From: Clarkia xantiana subsp. parviflora
Taxonomy: Eukaryota > Streptophyta > Magnoliopsida > Myrtales > Onagraceae
Length of the DNA: 64,000 nt
Assembly: GCA_036873135.1 (NCBI GenBank)
Contig: JAPTYO010000008.1
Span: forward strand, 24,343,001-24,407,000
Reading direction: 5' to 3'
Numbering within the stretch: position 1 is the first letter of the stretch; each line of letters begins with the position of its first letter. Shown piece after piece: positions 1 to 10,434 of the stretch. The notes under the pieces are model-generated. The model did no database searches. It saw only the letters and a program-made list of their open reading frames with translations, and had not been told where the DNA came from. The translations under genes were made by a program, and so were the position numbers.

Positions 1-2
1 AC

Positions 3-1301
3 TGGCCATTATTCCAGATGGATGTTTTTAATGCTTTTCTCCAGGGAGACCTGGATGAAGAAGTTTACATGTCCCTACCACAAGGTTTTTCCAATCAGAG
101 GGGGGATGGTGATGTTGTTTGTCGATTGAAAAAATCCTTGTATGGTCTTAAACAGGCTTCTAGGCAGTGGAATAAAAAACTTACTGATGCTTTGATTCTT
201 GCTGGTTACAAACAATCTTTTTTTGATTACTCACTGTTTACCAAAAATATTGGGGGAGAATGGGTTTTACTTTTGGTATATGTTGATGATCTTCTCATTA
301 CTGGAAATAGCTCAACCCTTATCTCTCAGTTAAAGGATGTTTTACAAACAAATTTCAAAATGAAGGATTTGGGTGAACTTCAGTATTTCTTAGGTATAGA
401 GGTTGCAAGGTCTGATAAAGGGATTGCTATTTGTCAAAGGAAATATACTTTGGAATTAATTTCTGAAGCAGGGCTCTCTGGTGCTAAGCCTGCAAAAACC
501 CCCATGGAAATCAAACCTGATCTGACCAGTAAGGCTTATGATGAGTTTGTTGATATTAAACATGATGACACTGTTTTGTCTGATCCTACGTCTTTTAGAA
601 GGTTAATTGGTAAGTTGCTGTATCTTACATTAACCAGACCTGATATATCCTTTTCTGTACAGCATTTAAGTCAGTTCTTAAAGGTTCCAAAGCAGTCACA
701 TTATGATGCAGCTTTGAGGGTGGTAAGGTATTTGAAAGAGGAACCAGGTAAAGGTCTGTTGCTCTCAGCATTTAGTAGCCCTAATTTGGTTGGTTTTTGT
801 GATTCTGATTGGGGTAACTGTGTTGAGAGTAGGAGATCGCTTACTGGGTATTGTGTTAAACTTGGTGAATCTTTGATTTCTTGGAAGGTTAAAAAGCATG
901 ACACTGTTTCAAAATCATCAGCTGAAGCTGAATATAGGAGTATTGGCCATGCTATTTCTGAGATTATTTGGATTCGTAGGCTTTTGGTGGAGCTTGGTTT
1001 TAAACAAACTGAGCCCTCACCTTTGCATTGTGATAACAAAGCTGCTATACAAATTTCCAATAACCCTATATTTCATGAGAGGACCAAGCATATAGAAATT
1101 GATTGTCATTTTTCTAGACAAAGTATTCTAAATGGTTATGTGCAGGCTGTCCATGTGAAAACTCAGGAGCAAATTGCTGACTTATTTACCAAGCCACTGC
1201 CTGTTAAGCAGCATCGTTACTTGGTAGGTAAGTTAGGTATGGTAAATCTGTTTCCTGGTAGTTTGCATTCTGAGGAGGACTTGCCTGACAATGATGAGTA
1301 G
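3..1301 (+). CDS. Ty1/copia pol, C-terminal part (reverse transcriptase and RNase H), cut by the window edge
   Basis: An uninterrupted 433-codon frame enters from the left edge; the residues before the first Met (WPLFQ) are already coding. It shows the copia RT motifs in order: QMDVFNAFLQGDL, LYGLKQASRQW, the catalytic YVDDLL at about residue 95, and the DLGELQYFLGIEV block. RNase H follows, with CDSDWGNC, SKSSAEAEYRS and HCDNKAAIQ. The last part, ADLFTKPL, is the usual copia C-terminus. The enzyme copies the element's RNA into DNA and degrades the RNA strand in the cytoplasmic particle. The stop at 1,301 is followed by a PPT and an LTR, so this is the end of the polyprotein. There are no stops or frameshifts in this part, which suggests a fairly young copy. 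Gag, protease and integrase lie outside the window. Confidence 0.95.
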   Translation, partial: WPLFQMDVFNAFLQGDLDEEVYMSLPQGFSNQRGDGDVVCRLKKSLYGLKQASRQWNKKLTDALILAGYKQSFFDYSLFTKNIGGEWVLLLVYVDDLLITGNSSTLISQLKDVLQTNFKMKDLGELQYFLGIEVARSDKGIAICQRKYTLELISEAGLSGAKPAKTPMEIKPDLTSKAYDEFVDIKHDDTVLSDPTSFRRLIGKLLYLTLTRPDISFSVQHLSQFLKVPKQSHYDAALRVVRYLKEEPGKGLLLSAFSSPNLVGFCDSDWGNCVESRRSLTGYCVKLGESLISWKVKKHDTVSKSSAEAEYRSIGHAISEIIWIRRLLVELGFKQTEPSPLHCDNKAAIQISNNPIFHERTKHIEIDCHFSRQSILNGYVQAVHVKTQEQIADLFTKPLPVKQHRYLVGKLGMVNLFPGSLHSEEDLPDNDE

Positions 1302-1366
1302 TTTTTTCTGAGTCAGGGGGAGCTTTATTGCTTTCATTATATTCAGTTGTTCGTTGACCCCAGATT

Positions 1367-1375
1367 AAGGGGGAG
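1367..1375 (+). other. Polypurine tract of the left copia element
   Basis: The purine run AAGGGGGAG sits directly before the TG that opens the 3' LTR. This is the standard position for the plus-strand primer of an LTR retrotransposon. Confidence 0.8.
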
Positions 1376-1870
1376 TGTTGATGGTTGGTAATCTGGGCTC
1401 ATTCCTTTTAGTGGGCTTGTTTTGCTTCGTGGGTGGCTTGTTGGTTTTTTGTTGGCTGTGTGATACTGGGCTGGGCCAAATCTATTGGGTTCAGTCTCTG
1501 TTGGACGGTTTTGTTGTTGGCCTTGTATATCAGGGACCATTTTGGAGGTTATAATATTCAGGGGACCCTTTAGAGCTCTGCTCGGGACCCCGCCCTTATA
1601 AAAGGTGAGAATTAGGGTTCACAGCCTTAGTTCGATGAGCCGCAAATCCACAGTTCATATTTTCTCCCCTGCTAGGGTTTGCTATCCTCACAAATCTGGG
1701 CGGCGGTTATATGAGTTCTCAACATCCCATACACACACACCCTCTCTGCTCAAGAAGCTCCCAATAGCAAGAAGAGAAGAAGAAGTTTATACATTTATCC
1801 ATCAATGGACTTGCCTGCCTTTGTATCTTCCATTTTCATCTTGTTTCTTTTTCAACTTCATCGACGCCGC
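1376..1870 (+). mobile_element. 3' LTR of the left copia element (right end approximate)
   Basis: The LTR opens with TGTTGATGG right after the PPT. It contains a TATA box (TATAAAA, 1,597-1,603) about 220 bp in, followed by a pyrimidine-rich leader with a short CA repeat near 1,731. Because the 5' LTR is outside the window, the right end cannot be fixed by comparison. A CA-type end somewhere around 1.80-1.90 kb is my estimate. Confidence 0.65.
1597..1603 (+). promoter_or_regulatory. TATA box in the copia LTR
   Basis: TATAAAA lies in a GC-rich setting about 220 bp after the LTR start. That is the expected U3 promoter position. Confidence 0.6.
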
Positions 1871-3110
1871 TAAGGCTTGTTCAAGCATTTATTTTAAATT
1901 TGATGTCGGGAACTTCACTCTACTTCTTCTTACCCTTCCATTTACGACTAAACTTGTTTGAACCGAGTTGGACCGGCCAGACTGGAAACCAGTCATCTTA
2001 ACGGTTCGAGATCCTATCCGGTTTTAAAAACAATTGTTTTATAAGATAATTTTAATAATTAAAAAAAATGAATTTACTCATTTTGTAGAAATATCACGTG
2101 CAACCTCGACTGGTGTGACTCAGCTAGGGGTTGGTACCTGATTAGGTCCGTTTTGATTTAAAGTCTGATTGAGTTTTTAAGAATTACAAAAATAAAAAGT
2201 TAGAAATATAAATTGGGGGACTAAATTGAAAAAAATAAAATTTAAGGAAAAATCATGTTACCTGCACATAATTACTTAAATGTCAACTAACGAACGTACT
2301 AAAAGTTTATAAATTACAAATATATTGCACAAAAAGTCTTAAAAAAAATCGTACCAAAGACCAATTTTGATAAAACATCTAGCACAAATGATACTTTCAC
2401 CCTAAAAAAATATGGATTACGTGTTTCAAAACACTACAAATATAGAAAAAAAAATAGTTCTTGTTTAACATGGGAGTTGAGAAAGAGTTACTACTAAAAA
2501 GGGACAGGTAAAAACATAGACGGACGAAACTCGAGTATCGAGAGGCCAACACGTGTCAAATAGGAATATAAAGTAGCATGTGTTCGCGGAAGCCTAGGAT
2601 TGGTCCCCCGACTCAAATGCTGCAAAGAAAGCAAAAAGACGAGATGCTTTTGTCCCTTACCACACATGGGATGGGCCTACTTTTCCTTTTCTATTATTTG
2701 CTGCTTTGGGCCCACTTCGCCCTTTGGTTTTTTTTTTTTTATTGAACGACCTTTGGCTGGTTCTCCAGTCCACGCGTCCTGCTTTGTCGTATATGGACCT
2801 CCCACGCTATCATGGCGTCACCATCGCTCACTGTCATAAATATATATTATTATTTTTGCCAAAATGGACATAAATATATTTGTTCTCATTATTTGGTTTG
2901 TTTTCCCTACTTTATTTATATTTTTTTCATTAAACATTCAATTTATTAATCCAAAGCCGTGCAAAATTTAGGGTACGCAAATATCCAATCATTTACCATC
3001 AACATAAAAAGAGAGGGCAGTGCACTCAATTATTAAATCATAACATAAATTGTACAACAATTCAATTAGCACACACATTTACGCTTGATTATTACGTTAC
3101 ACATCTTGTA
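1871..3110. other. Intergenic, with a possible decayed Mutator-type MITE half
   Basis: No convincing gene. About 2,195-2,405 resembles the right half of the foldback at 27,453-28,060: it has a 'gggactaaattga' block, a 'gtcaactaacg' block and a 'ccaaag' block in the same order, ending near 'ttcaccctaa'. This suggests an old relative whose left half is lost. A CACGTG core near 2,551 and two TGGGCC motifs near 2,672 and 2,707 look promoter-like, but no gene follows. The 79-codon frame at 2,600-2,839 looks random. Confidence 0.35.
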
Positions 3111-3470
3111 TTACTGCACCTCAACTAGAAATTTTGTCAATTTGGGTAGCAATTCACCAATCTGTCTCTTAAATACTTTTGCGTAGAATAAGTGTATGGT
3201 AGCCCTAGAGATCAACTCTGTAGTAATATTCGACCATTTCCTATTGATAGCCAACTTCATCCCTTCATGTATTGCTTGTACTTCAAGTTCCAAGCTTCCA
3301 TGAATTGAAGCGTGGTGACCAAAACCTCCAACCACCTCCCATTGTGGTCCCTCGTTATATATACCACCAACTCCATATGTGTTTGTTCGGAAGTCCCATA
3401 AAGCATCACAATTGATCTTGACATAACCATGTGTGAGGAGTTTCCTAGCCGATCATCGTTCTTTCATCGC
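3111..3470 (-). pseudogene. LINE-type RNase H-like domain remnant
   Basis: Read on the minus strand, the sequence encodes KINCDAL, then YGVGGIYNEG, then ELEVQAIHEGMKLA. This is the layout of the plant RNase H-like domain found at the 3' end of L1-type pol genes and their decayed copies (a K-x-N-x-D strand, a GG loop and an E-A-x-A helix). The frame has a stop upstream of the KINCD motif. Similar coding-like but broken sequence extends to about 3,700. I see no poly-A tail. It is a dead fragment. Confidence 0.5.
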
Positions 3471-3699
3471 CATCTGAATGTAGCGTTATTGTTCTTTGCC
3501 TCCTTGACTCCCAAAACTCAATGTTGTCTCGTAGTGAAGCTTCCATTGTGCGTATTGGGTTTGTGTTCTTCTGGCGATTAAATGCTCGACATCTCTCCTT
3601 TCATAATGACCAACTAGTAACACCAAGCAGTGACCATCGTCTAACCCCTCTTTACCCAAGGTCGAAAATTCTTCATGTATGCAAACCATTCAGCCGGGG

Positions 3700-4691
3700 T
3701 CAAGAAATTGCACACGAGTGTCCTTCGTGGGCTTTGCATACACACGAGTGTCCTTCGTGGGCATCTCCTTCCGTTCTCTTCTTCTTATCAGACTTCTCCT
3801 TCTAGTATTCCTGCCTCATGGGCTTCTTCTTCTCGTATACTTGCAAATGGGGGCCCGGGAGGGGGCTCCCGGTAAGTCCACTATTTGCGTACGGTGTCCT
3901 GAGTGCCTTCTTGCTTCCGACCTCCGCCTTTCCTTCTCCGTGGGATACCTGCAAAAGGGGCGATACCGAGACCAAGGGGGTGGTGCTCGGTGTGCCCTCT
4001 CCGATGCTTAAATGACTATATGTTCTTAGAGAGATAAAATAGAGAGAAGGCAGAGCTTGAGTGTGAGATCACAAGATTAGTTTCAAATGAGGAGAGGAGG
4101 TCTCTATTTATAGAGTTCCTATCGGACCGCCCCGGTTCCAGTGGTTCACTGGTCCGGTTGTGGCAGGTTCGTAATATAAGTTGTTCTTGACCGTAAATAA
4201 GGTGCATTTGACCTCGGTCCGACCATAGGTGAGCATAATGCGTTTAAGTGTGTGCGAGTGGCCTCCAAGGGCGAGCCCTGGGCAAAATATCGTCCAGGGG
4301 TGGGGGTCCGGACAGAGGGACTAGTCCGGACGGAGGGGGAATACCCGGACGGGTATCCCCAAGGTCCCGCTCGGGTCACCCGAGCAAGGGGATCCCTTTT
4401 CCGGGACCAGAGCAAGGGGATCCCTGTTTGGGGACCCGAGCAAGGGGATCCCTGCTCGGGTACCCGAGCAAGGTCCTCCTTGCTCGGGTAACCCAAGCAA
4501 GGGTCCCTTTTCTTGGGTTGCCCCCCAGGTGGTATTTCCACCCGGGGTCTTCCCGAGTGGATTTCGCTACTCGGGGTGTTTTTCGGGCCTATGTGATGGG
4601 TCCGGGTGTTCGTGTTCCAAGTTTCGGATTATATCCGGTTATGGCTCATTTCTCAGGTCCAATTAGTGATAGCTTGGGCGTATATCCACCA
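3700..4691 (-). mobile_element. 3' LTR of the outer Tat-type gypsy element (left end approximate)
   Basis: This resembles the inner element's LTR in organisation: a 'ccctctccgatgcttaaatgact' block, 'agagagaag.cagagct', an antisense TATA box (TATTTATA, 4,105-4,112), a GC-rich U3, and an end in 'gtatatccacca' (4,691). The end is followed by 'ttttcccccgagtc', the antisense of a PPT, which is nearly the same junction as in the inner element at 8,668. Both are therefore minus-strand elements of related subfamilies. The left boundary, near 3.7 kb, is a guess. Confidence 0.65.
4382..4495. repeat. 28-bp GC-rich tandem repeat in the LTR U3
   Basis: The word GAGCAAGG recurs at 4,382, 4,410, 4,438 and 4,466, exactly 28 bp apart. 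Most units contain the palindrome GGGATCCC. The last unit runs into an inverted 'ccttgctcggg' copy, so the block can also form hairpins. Confidence 0.75.
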
Positions 4692-6744
4692 TTTTCCCCC
4701 GAGTCTAGGAATGGTTTCACCTTTTCTTGACTCTATTTTTAGCGGAATATCGCCCAAGCGAGTTGCTAAATGTACCTTCGTGACGATCTCGTCCTTTATC
4801 GAGTGCTCGAGGAACGTCGTAATTTTCCTTGCCCCGTGTTTAAAGGAGCTTTAAGACGGTCTTGACCTCCATTGAGTGCTCACGGAACGTCATAATTTTT
4901 CTTGCCCCATGTTTAAAGGAGCTTTAACGCGGTCCTGGCCTTTGTTGAGTGCTCGAGGATCGTTGTAATTTTCCTTGCCCCCTGTTCAAGGAAGCTGGAT
5001 ACACCAAATAGTATTTATAATTTGATCAAATTTATACCATGTGTAGATATTGTATAAGGGTAAGAATTACGAGCCTTGGTCTCGTTTTACTTAGCCTTAG
5101 GACTGTGTCCTTTAATTTGAGTATTCGTTTCATTGGAGTTCCTTGTAGAAGCGCTTGACACAACTATACATAAGAGAGTCTATAGGTCATCCCCTGTTGG
5201 AAGGATGTTCATATATCATGTGAGTGTTAGTCGACGTAAATGTGGATGTTAGTCCAAGTACGTATATTGATGTAAGTATGAAATATGGGCCTTAGTCCCA
5301 TTTCACTTAGCCTTAGAACCGTGTCCTTATTGGAGGAACCTCCTTTTTAGGTTGTTGAAGCCGATAGGATGCTTTGGAAGTGGTGTTGCACTCCGTTTGG
5401 GAGGGTGCGAGTATGATCTTCTAGCTTTGGCCTTCAATGGGCATGACGTTTTTCTCCCCATTTTTCAGAGTATGGGCATGGTCCTTTAACCTTATCCCTG
5501 CAATTCACTCTATATAGATGGAGGTGAGAGTGGTTAAAATTCCTCATCTTGCCTTTCCAATAAAAGAATTTTCATAAATATATGTAGAATGTTGTTCCCT
5601 TCATATATATTAGAGCGTTACTCTCTTTGTGTAGGTTAAGTGACTTCTCCCCTTGTAGACATTCTAGTGATTTGGTCTCGGGACCTCCCAGATGCTGATT
5701 TTGCCTTCGTGGCTCAGTGCTGAGGCTGCCTCCGCAGTATGCACACCTTGCTCCTCCATAAGAGGGGGTTTGGTCCTTTTGTTGCTCATGCTCTGTGACC
5801 TATGCATATAGAGTTGTATGCATATGGTTGCCTCCGTAGTAGGCATGCTTTGGACGCTGGGGAGTTAGCCTTTGCGCCAATTGGGAAACCTGCATTTATG
5901 AGATTGTATATATATAGCTGCCCAGCCCATGTATGTATCGCCACTCCCGTAGTGAGTGTTTTGATATCTTTATATGTAGGAGTTTCCTCTTGTGCTGGTT
6001 ACGCTTGGTAACTTATGACTGTGTGAGTGCCCCCGTAGTGGACACGTTGTTATATATAGGGGATACTCCTTGTATTGACTACGCTTCATATATAAGGTTG
6101 TTCCTTTTATGCCACTGGTTGATACACTGCTCGTTGTAGGTGTTTGGTCCCTCCCCCGGCTATCTTGGGTAGTGTTGGGATGGTCTTGCTTATCTCCCCC
6201 TTAGGGGTGCTTGTTTATCCACCATAGTCCTTCCTTTAGCAAGTAGTATCATCCATGCACGTGTCTTTGCCCCCGTAGTAAGCATTTGGTCTTTGTGCAC
6301 TTTGGGACGTACTCCTGGGTAGGTTGGCGTAGATGAATTAGCATGGTGCGTCGTGGCAGGGTTAATAGTACTTGATGTGTTATTGCTCCTCTTCCTGGGG
6401 TACTTTTTGCTATGTGCTTTGTCCTCATGATTTGCTACGGCTGACGGTCTCCTTGTGTTTTATTACTACTTTCTTGAAGTTTCTTTACTTGCTTGTGGGG
6501 TGGGCTGGAGGGTGTTCGTTGCTCAATTGGCGCGTATCCCACTTTGCCCCCCGAGTTAAGCAATGACCTTAACTTTTGCTTGACTCTATGATGGTCGGAG
6601 AGGCGTCTGATTAGGCTATTGATAGTTGTTCGAGAGCTTGGTGGAGGTTCTTTCCTTAGTTTTTCTCTTCGACCTCCGACCTTGTGGTTGTTGGTAGAGA
6701 TGATGTTTTCATGGTGATTGTATATGGGTATGGTACCCTCCTTT

Positions 6745-7370
6745 GAGATATATGGACATAATAGCCATTGTCTCTGTATAGGGGGGATGATATTCTCCTT
6801 TGATATATGGGCATGATAGCCATTGTTGATATGTAGGAGGACGGTATCCTCCTTTGATATAAGGGCGTGATGACCATTGTTGATGTTATGGGGATGGTAT
6901 CCTCCTTTGATATATGGGCATGATAGCCATTGTTGATGTATAGGGGGATGGTCTCCTCCTTTGATATATGGACATGATAGCCATTGTTGATGTATAGGGG
7001 GATGGTATCCTCCTTTGATATATGGACATGATAGCCATTGTTGATGTATAGGGAGATGGTCTCCTCATTTGATATATAGGGACATAATATTCATTGTTGA
7101 TGTATAGGGGGATGGTATCCTCCTTTGATATATGGACATGATAGCCATTGTTGATGTATAGGGGGATGGTCTCCTCCTTTGATATATGGACATGATAGCC
7201 ATTGTTGATGTATAGGGGGATGGTATTCTCCTTTGATATATGGACATGATAGCCATTGTTGATGTATAGGTGGATGGTATCCTCCTTTGATATATGGACA
7301 TGATATCCATTGTTGATGTATAGGGGGATGATATCCTCCTTTGATATATGGACGTGATAGAAATTGTACT
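6745..7370. repeat. 54-bp minisatellite, about 11-12 units
   Basis: The word TTGATAT recurs at about 6,801, 6,855, 6,908, 6,962, 7,016, 7,070, 7,126, 7,180, 7,234, 7,288 and 7,342, mostly 54 bp apart. Because 54 is divisible by three, the minus strand stays open over long stretches with an 18-residue repeat containing IYQRRIPSPYTST. I regard those frames as a by-product of the repeat. Confidence 0.9.
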
Positions 7371-7471
7371 TACATTCTATATCTTGTTTTATGAGTTGCC
7401 CTTTGATTGAGGGACTTATATCTCAGGTCATGTTGGAAGGGTGGCCTTGTGGGTCTTATATACCTTTTCTG

Positions 7472-7918
7472 TTGGAAGGGTGGCCCTATGGGTCTTATGT
7501 CCCTTTTCGGTTGTAAGGGCTGTCCTTATAGATCTTCCTCTTTCCATATGTAAGGGTTGTTGATTGCCTTATCATGTTTCTGAGTTGTCTCTTTGGATCT
7601 TCCCCTTTTCGGTTGGAAGGGTGGCCCTATGGGTCTTATGTCCCTTTTCGATTGTAATGGTGTTCCTTATAGATCTTCCCATGTTCATATGTAAAGGTTG
7701 TCGATCGCTTTATCATATGTCAGGGTTGTCATTTTGGATCTTCCCATTTTCGGTTGTAAGGGTGGCCATGTGGGTCTTATGTCCCTTTTCGGGTGTAATA
7801 GTTGTCCTTATAGATCTTCCCCTGTTCATATGTAAAGGTTGTCGATCGCTTTATCATATGTCAGGGTTGTCCTTTTGGATCTTTCCAATTTCGGTTGGAA
7901 GGGTGGCCCTATGGGTCT
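7472..7918. repeat. 141-bp tandem repeat, split by the inner gypsy insertion
   Basis: The unit 'ggttgga/taagggtggcc...ggtcttatgtccc' has matching positions at 7,472, 7,613, 7,754 and 7,895, exactly 141 bp apart. The fourth unit is cut at 7,918 and continues after the inner element at 18,394 ('ggtcttacgtccctttt'). That continuation shows the empty-site sequence directly. Confidence 0.9.
7914..7918. repeat. Left target-site duplication (GGTCT) of the inner gypsy
   Basis: GGTCT at 7,914-7,918 matches GGTCT at 18,394-18,398, directly outside both LTRs. Five bp is the normal duplication for LTR retrotransposons. Confidence 0.9.
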
Positions 7919-8668
7919 TGTTGCGTCCTGGATGAACTGAGCCGTGTGGACGCGTCTGTTCGCGTGGTTGTGCGGGTTTTTAGGCGGTAACCCTTCGTTG
8001 GGAAGAGGTTTGGGCCACTGGCGAGTGTTCGGCTGTCTCCCGTAAAAGTCTGTGTCTCGGTGTGGTTGTGTCTCAGGCGGTGATGATCTGTGCACAAGTC
8101 GGTATGTCTGGGCGACAGTTCCTGCACGAAGGACCAATGCCAGCACGGAGAGGGGGGGTGGTGCTAGCGGAGCCCTCTCCGAAGCTTAAGTCACTATAGG
8201 GGTAAAAGAGTAATTTCTAGAGAGAGAATATTTCTAGAGAGAAGTCAGAGCTCAAAATATCAAAGTTGGGCAAATGAGAGGATGTGTGAAAATGGGTGGC
8301 CAAGGCCTCCTATTTATAGACTTCCTTGGGACCGGACCCGGTTTTAAAGCGGTTTGATGACGGTTCAAGAGCATGCGGTAATCGTCATCCATATTGGTAA
8401 TGCGCGAACTTGACTTCTCTACACGTAACGGTAATCGCGGATACGGTAGTCACACGATACCCGTAAAGCAATCCGGACTTCGTCGAATTTGGGCAATTCG
8501 GCGAGGTCCGGATTGCCGCGCAATCCGGAGGTCCGGTCCGGACGCGCGTAAATGCGTTTCCGGACCGTTTCGACTCCTTGGGATACGTTTTCAAACCGAG
8601 ATGTAATTTTGACGTGTTTACGAAGCCCGAAATGTAAATACGAACCCGAATTGGACATATATCCATCA
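7919..8668 (-). repeat. 3' LTR of the inner gypsy (750 bp)
   Basis: In plus orientation it begins TGTTGCGTCC and ends ATATCCATCA. It matches 17,641-18,393 nearly base for base; differences noted by eye include the first few bases, the G-run near 8,142 and single substitutions near 8,265, 8,328, 8,452, 8,467 and 8,527. The antisense PPT (cttgcccccgagt) abuts it at 8,669. Confidence 0.93.
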
Positions 8669-8681
8669 CTTGCCCCCGAGT
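8669..8681 (-). other. Polypurine tract of the inner gypsy
   Basis: On the minus strand the sequence ACTCGGGGGCAAG directly precedes the LTR start TGATGGATAT. It is a purine-rich primer site in the expected place. Confidence 0.75.
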
Positions 8682-10434
8682 CAAGTAACGGTTTAGAACC
8701 TTTCTTGACTCTATTTTTAAGTTAGGATACGTGTCCAATTTGAGTTTGACGCTAACCTTTCGGTTTTGATCGTTGGTCGGACGGAGGCATCTTGATTTCG
8801 TCCGTCTTTTGATTTTCCGACCGAATGACTTTGTTTCCTGTCATCACGGTTAGTGCAATAGGGAATATACATACATAACGTGCAAGTACGGCTATCGTTG
8901 GAGACATAAGCAATTGGTAATACACTATGCGAACATACCTCTATAAACATGCATGCATAGGTAGTGGTCATGGCAAGATCGTAATTACATAATGCAAGAA
9001 ACAAAAACCGTATGCTCCTAAAACGACTTAGTGATTATCAAATCATGAATCATGCGATGACAACATACGCGTAGAGTAACGGGTTTGATACGTGCAATAT
9101 CAAGATATGTATAGGAGTAGATATTTAGAAGAGAGGGTGGAGTATACCGTAGGTGTTTAGGCGTGAGTGTAGATAAGTTAATCCTTTAATCCTTATCAAC
9201 AAAGCATCTCTTGGGATATGTAAATACACACATCCCCAATTATCCTTCCAGCACCTTGGGAATTCATCATTCCATCTTCTTTGCAGGTAATTCCTTCTTC
9301 ATTTCCCGAAATTGCTTGTGTGTTCATAGTTTCTTCGCCGTCGTAGAGCTTAGGCATATATCGACAGTTTTGTGTTGGATCCTTGACTTGTTTTTAGAAA
9401 TTGACACCACCATTCGACTCAGATTGTCACGAGGATTCCAGCGCCACCTTCGGAATCGCCAGGAGACGCCGGACGCGCCCTCACGCGCCGCCGCGTGAGT
9501 TTCACCCTTGCCGGCGCATGTAGCCCACGCGCCACCTTCCCGGCCTCTGCTCGTCGCGGTCCTTACCTTTCCGAAATCGTCTCGACGAGGGGAGTCCATT
9601 TGGATACTTTTCATCACGTTTTGAGGTAATTTGGAAACTCGATTTTACAGGACAGCTTCGACTTGATTTCGAATGTCGCCGGATTGTTGTTCGTTTGAGC
9701 TATTTTTCGTCGTTGACGTATGGAACTGCTTGTCGATGCTTGTATGTCGAGTAATTTCTGATTGGTTGCCGTTATTATCGCCGTTAATTCATAACTTAGA
9801 CGTTTTTTCACTTCCGTGGATAGTTGAGGTAGAATTCCCCGTTTGGACATAGTGCCCCCGTGTCTTTGTGTAGAAGATTTTAGTCGGTATGCGTAATTTT
9901 TTCCTTTGGCGGGTTTTTTGGGTTGACGGGGATTGTCAAATGACTTTAGGCATAATCACTTGTTGTTTTGACGCCTTAGGGAAGTATTTTCTTTAAGTGT
10001 TGCCGTGTTTGATCCTTGCGGTTCGTCGCGTTAATCCCACCGTTTGCATGATAGCTTCTTAAGACGTTAGTCCCCTTTATTGTACGTACCAACTTTACTA
10101 CGCGCGTGGACCTTGGCTACGTGCGTTGACTTTTGATACGCGCGTTGACTTTTGCTACGCGCGTTGACTTTTGCTATGCGCGTTGACTTTTGCTACGTGC
10201 GTTGACTTTTGATATGCGCGTTGACTTTTGATACGCGCGTTGACTTTTGATACGCGCGTTGACTTTTGACAGGTTGTGAAGTCGTAGTAGCTTCTTGTGG
10301 AGTCCCCTTTCTTTCGACCGAGTTGTTGCTATGAGTAAATCCTTCGTTCTTACTCTGAACATTTTTTAGCATTTTGACACACATAATGGATAGCTTTTGA
10401 ACGGCTATATGTCTTTTGTGAATTCATATTACAG
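8682..10434. other. Inner gypsy 3' region upstream of the recognised antisense exons
   Basis: No pol domain. The plus strand has several intron-like signals (CCGC|GTGAGT near 9,494; TTTTGAG|GTAATT near 9,623 with an acceptor TTTACAG at about 9,650; a strong acceptor TTACAG at 10,434). One or more 5' exons of the antisense gene could lie here, but I could not fix a coding start. The W-box array (10,125-10,270) is in this stretch. Confidence 0.4.
10125..10270 (+). promoter_or_regulatory. Eight W-boxes (TTGACT) at exact 19-bp spacing, alternating with CGCG boxes
   Basis: TTGACTTTTG starts at 10,126, 10,145, 10,164, 10,183, 10,202, 10,221, 10,240 and 10,259. The 19-bp unit is GTTGACTTTTGATACGCGC with minor variants. 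TTGAC(C/T) is the core site of plant WRKY factors. The ACGCGC part of most units fits the CGCG box of calmodulin-binding CAMTA factors. The array lies 165-310 bp before the first antisense exon I can define, so it could be a promoter or an intronic enhancer. Function is inferred, not shown. Confidence 0.7.

Larger units (their letters stand above)
4692..7918 (-). mobile_element. Repeat-rich 3' internal region of the outer Tat element, interrupted at 7,918
   Basis: No pol domain is visible on either strand. The stretch is built from tandem and degenerate repeats. A 73-bp unit (GAGTGCTC at 4,801, 4,874 and 4,947) comes first. Scattered copies of a 'cc(c)gtagt' word follow, near 5,730, 5,835, 5,947, 6,031 and 6,272, and then the 54-bp and 141-bp arrays listed separately. 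Plant Tat/Ogre elements are known for long, fast-changing 3' regions with such arrays. The region stops at the inner element's left LTR and resumes at 18,394. Confidence 0.6.

Noticed and set aside
2600..2839. 79-codon plus-strand frame in a GC-richer patch
   Set aside because: Low-complexity Phe/Ser/Cys composition and no recognisable motif.
6656..7310. Minus-strand frames with IYQRRIPSPYTST repeats
   Set aside because: By-product of the 54-bp array; broken where unit length varies.
7564..7935. 123-codon plus-strand frame
   Set aside because: Lies across the 141-bp repeat and runs into the inner LTR, so it is not a gene.
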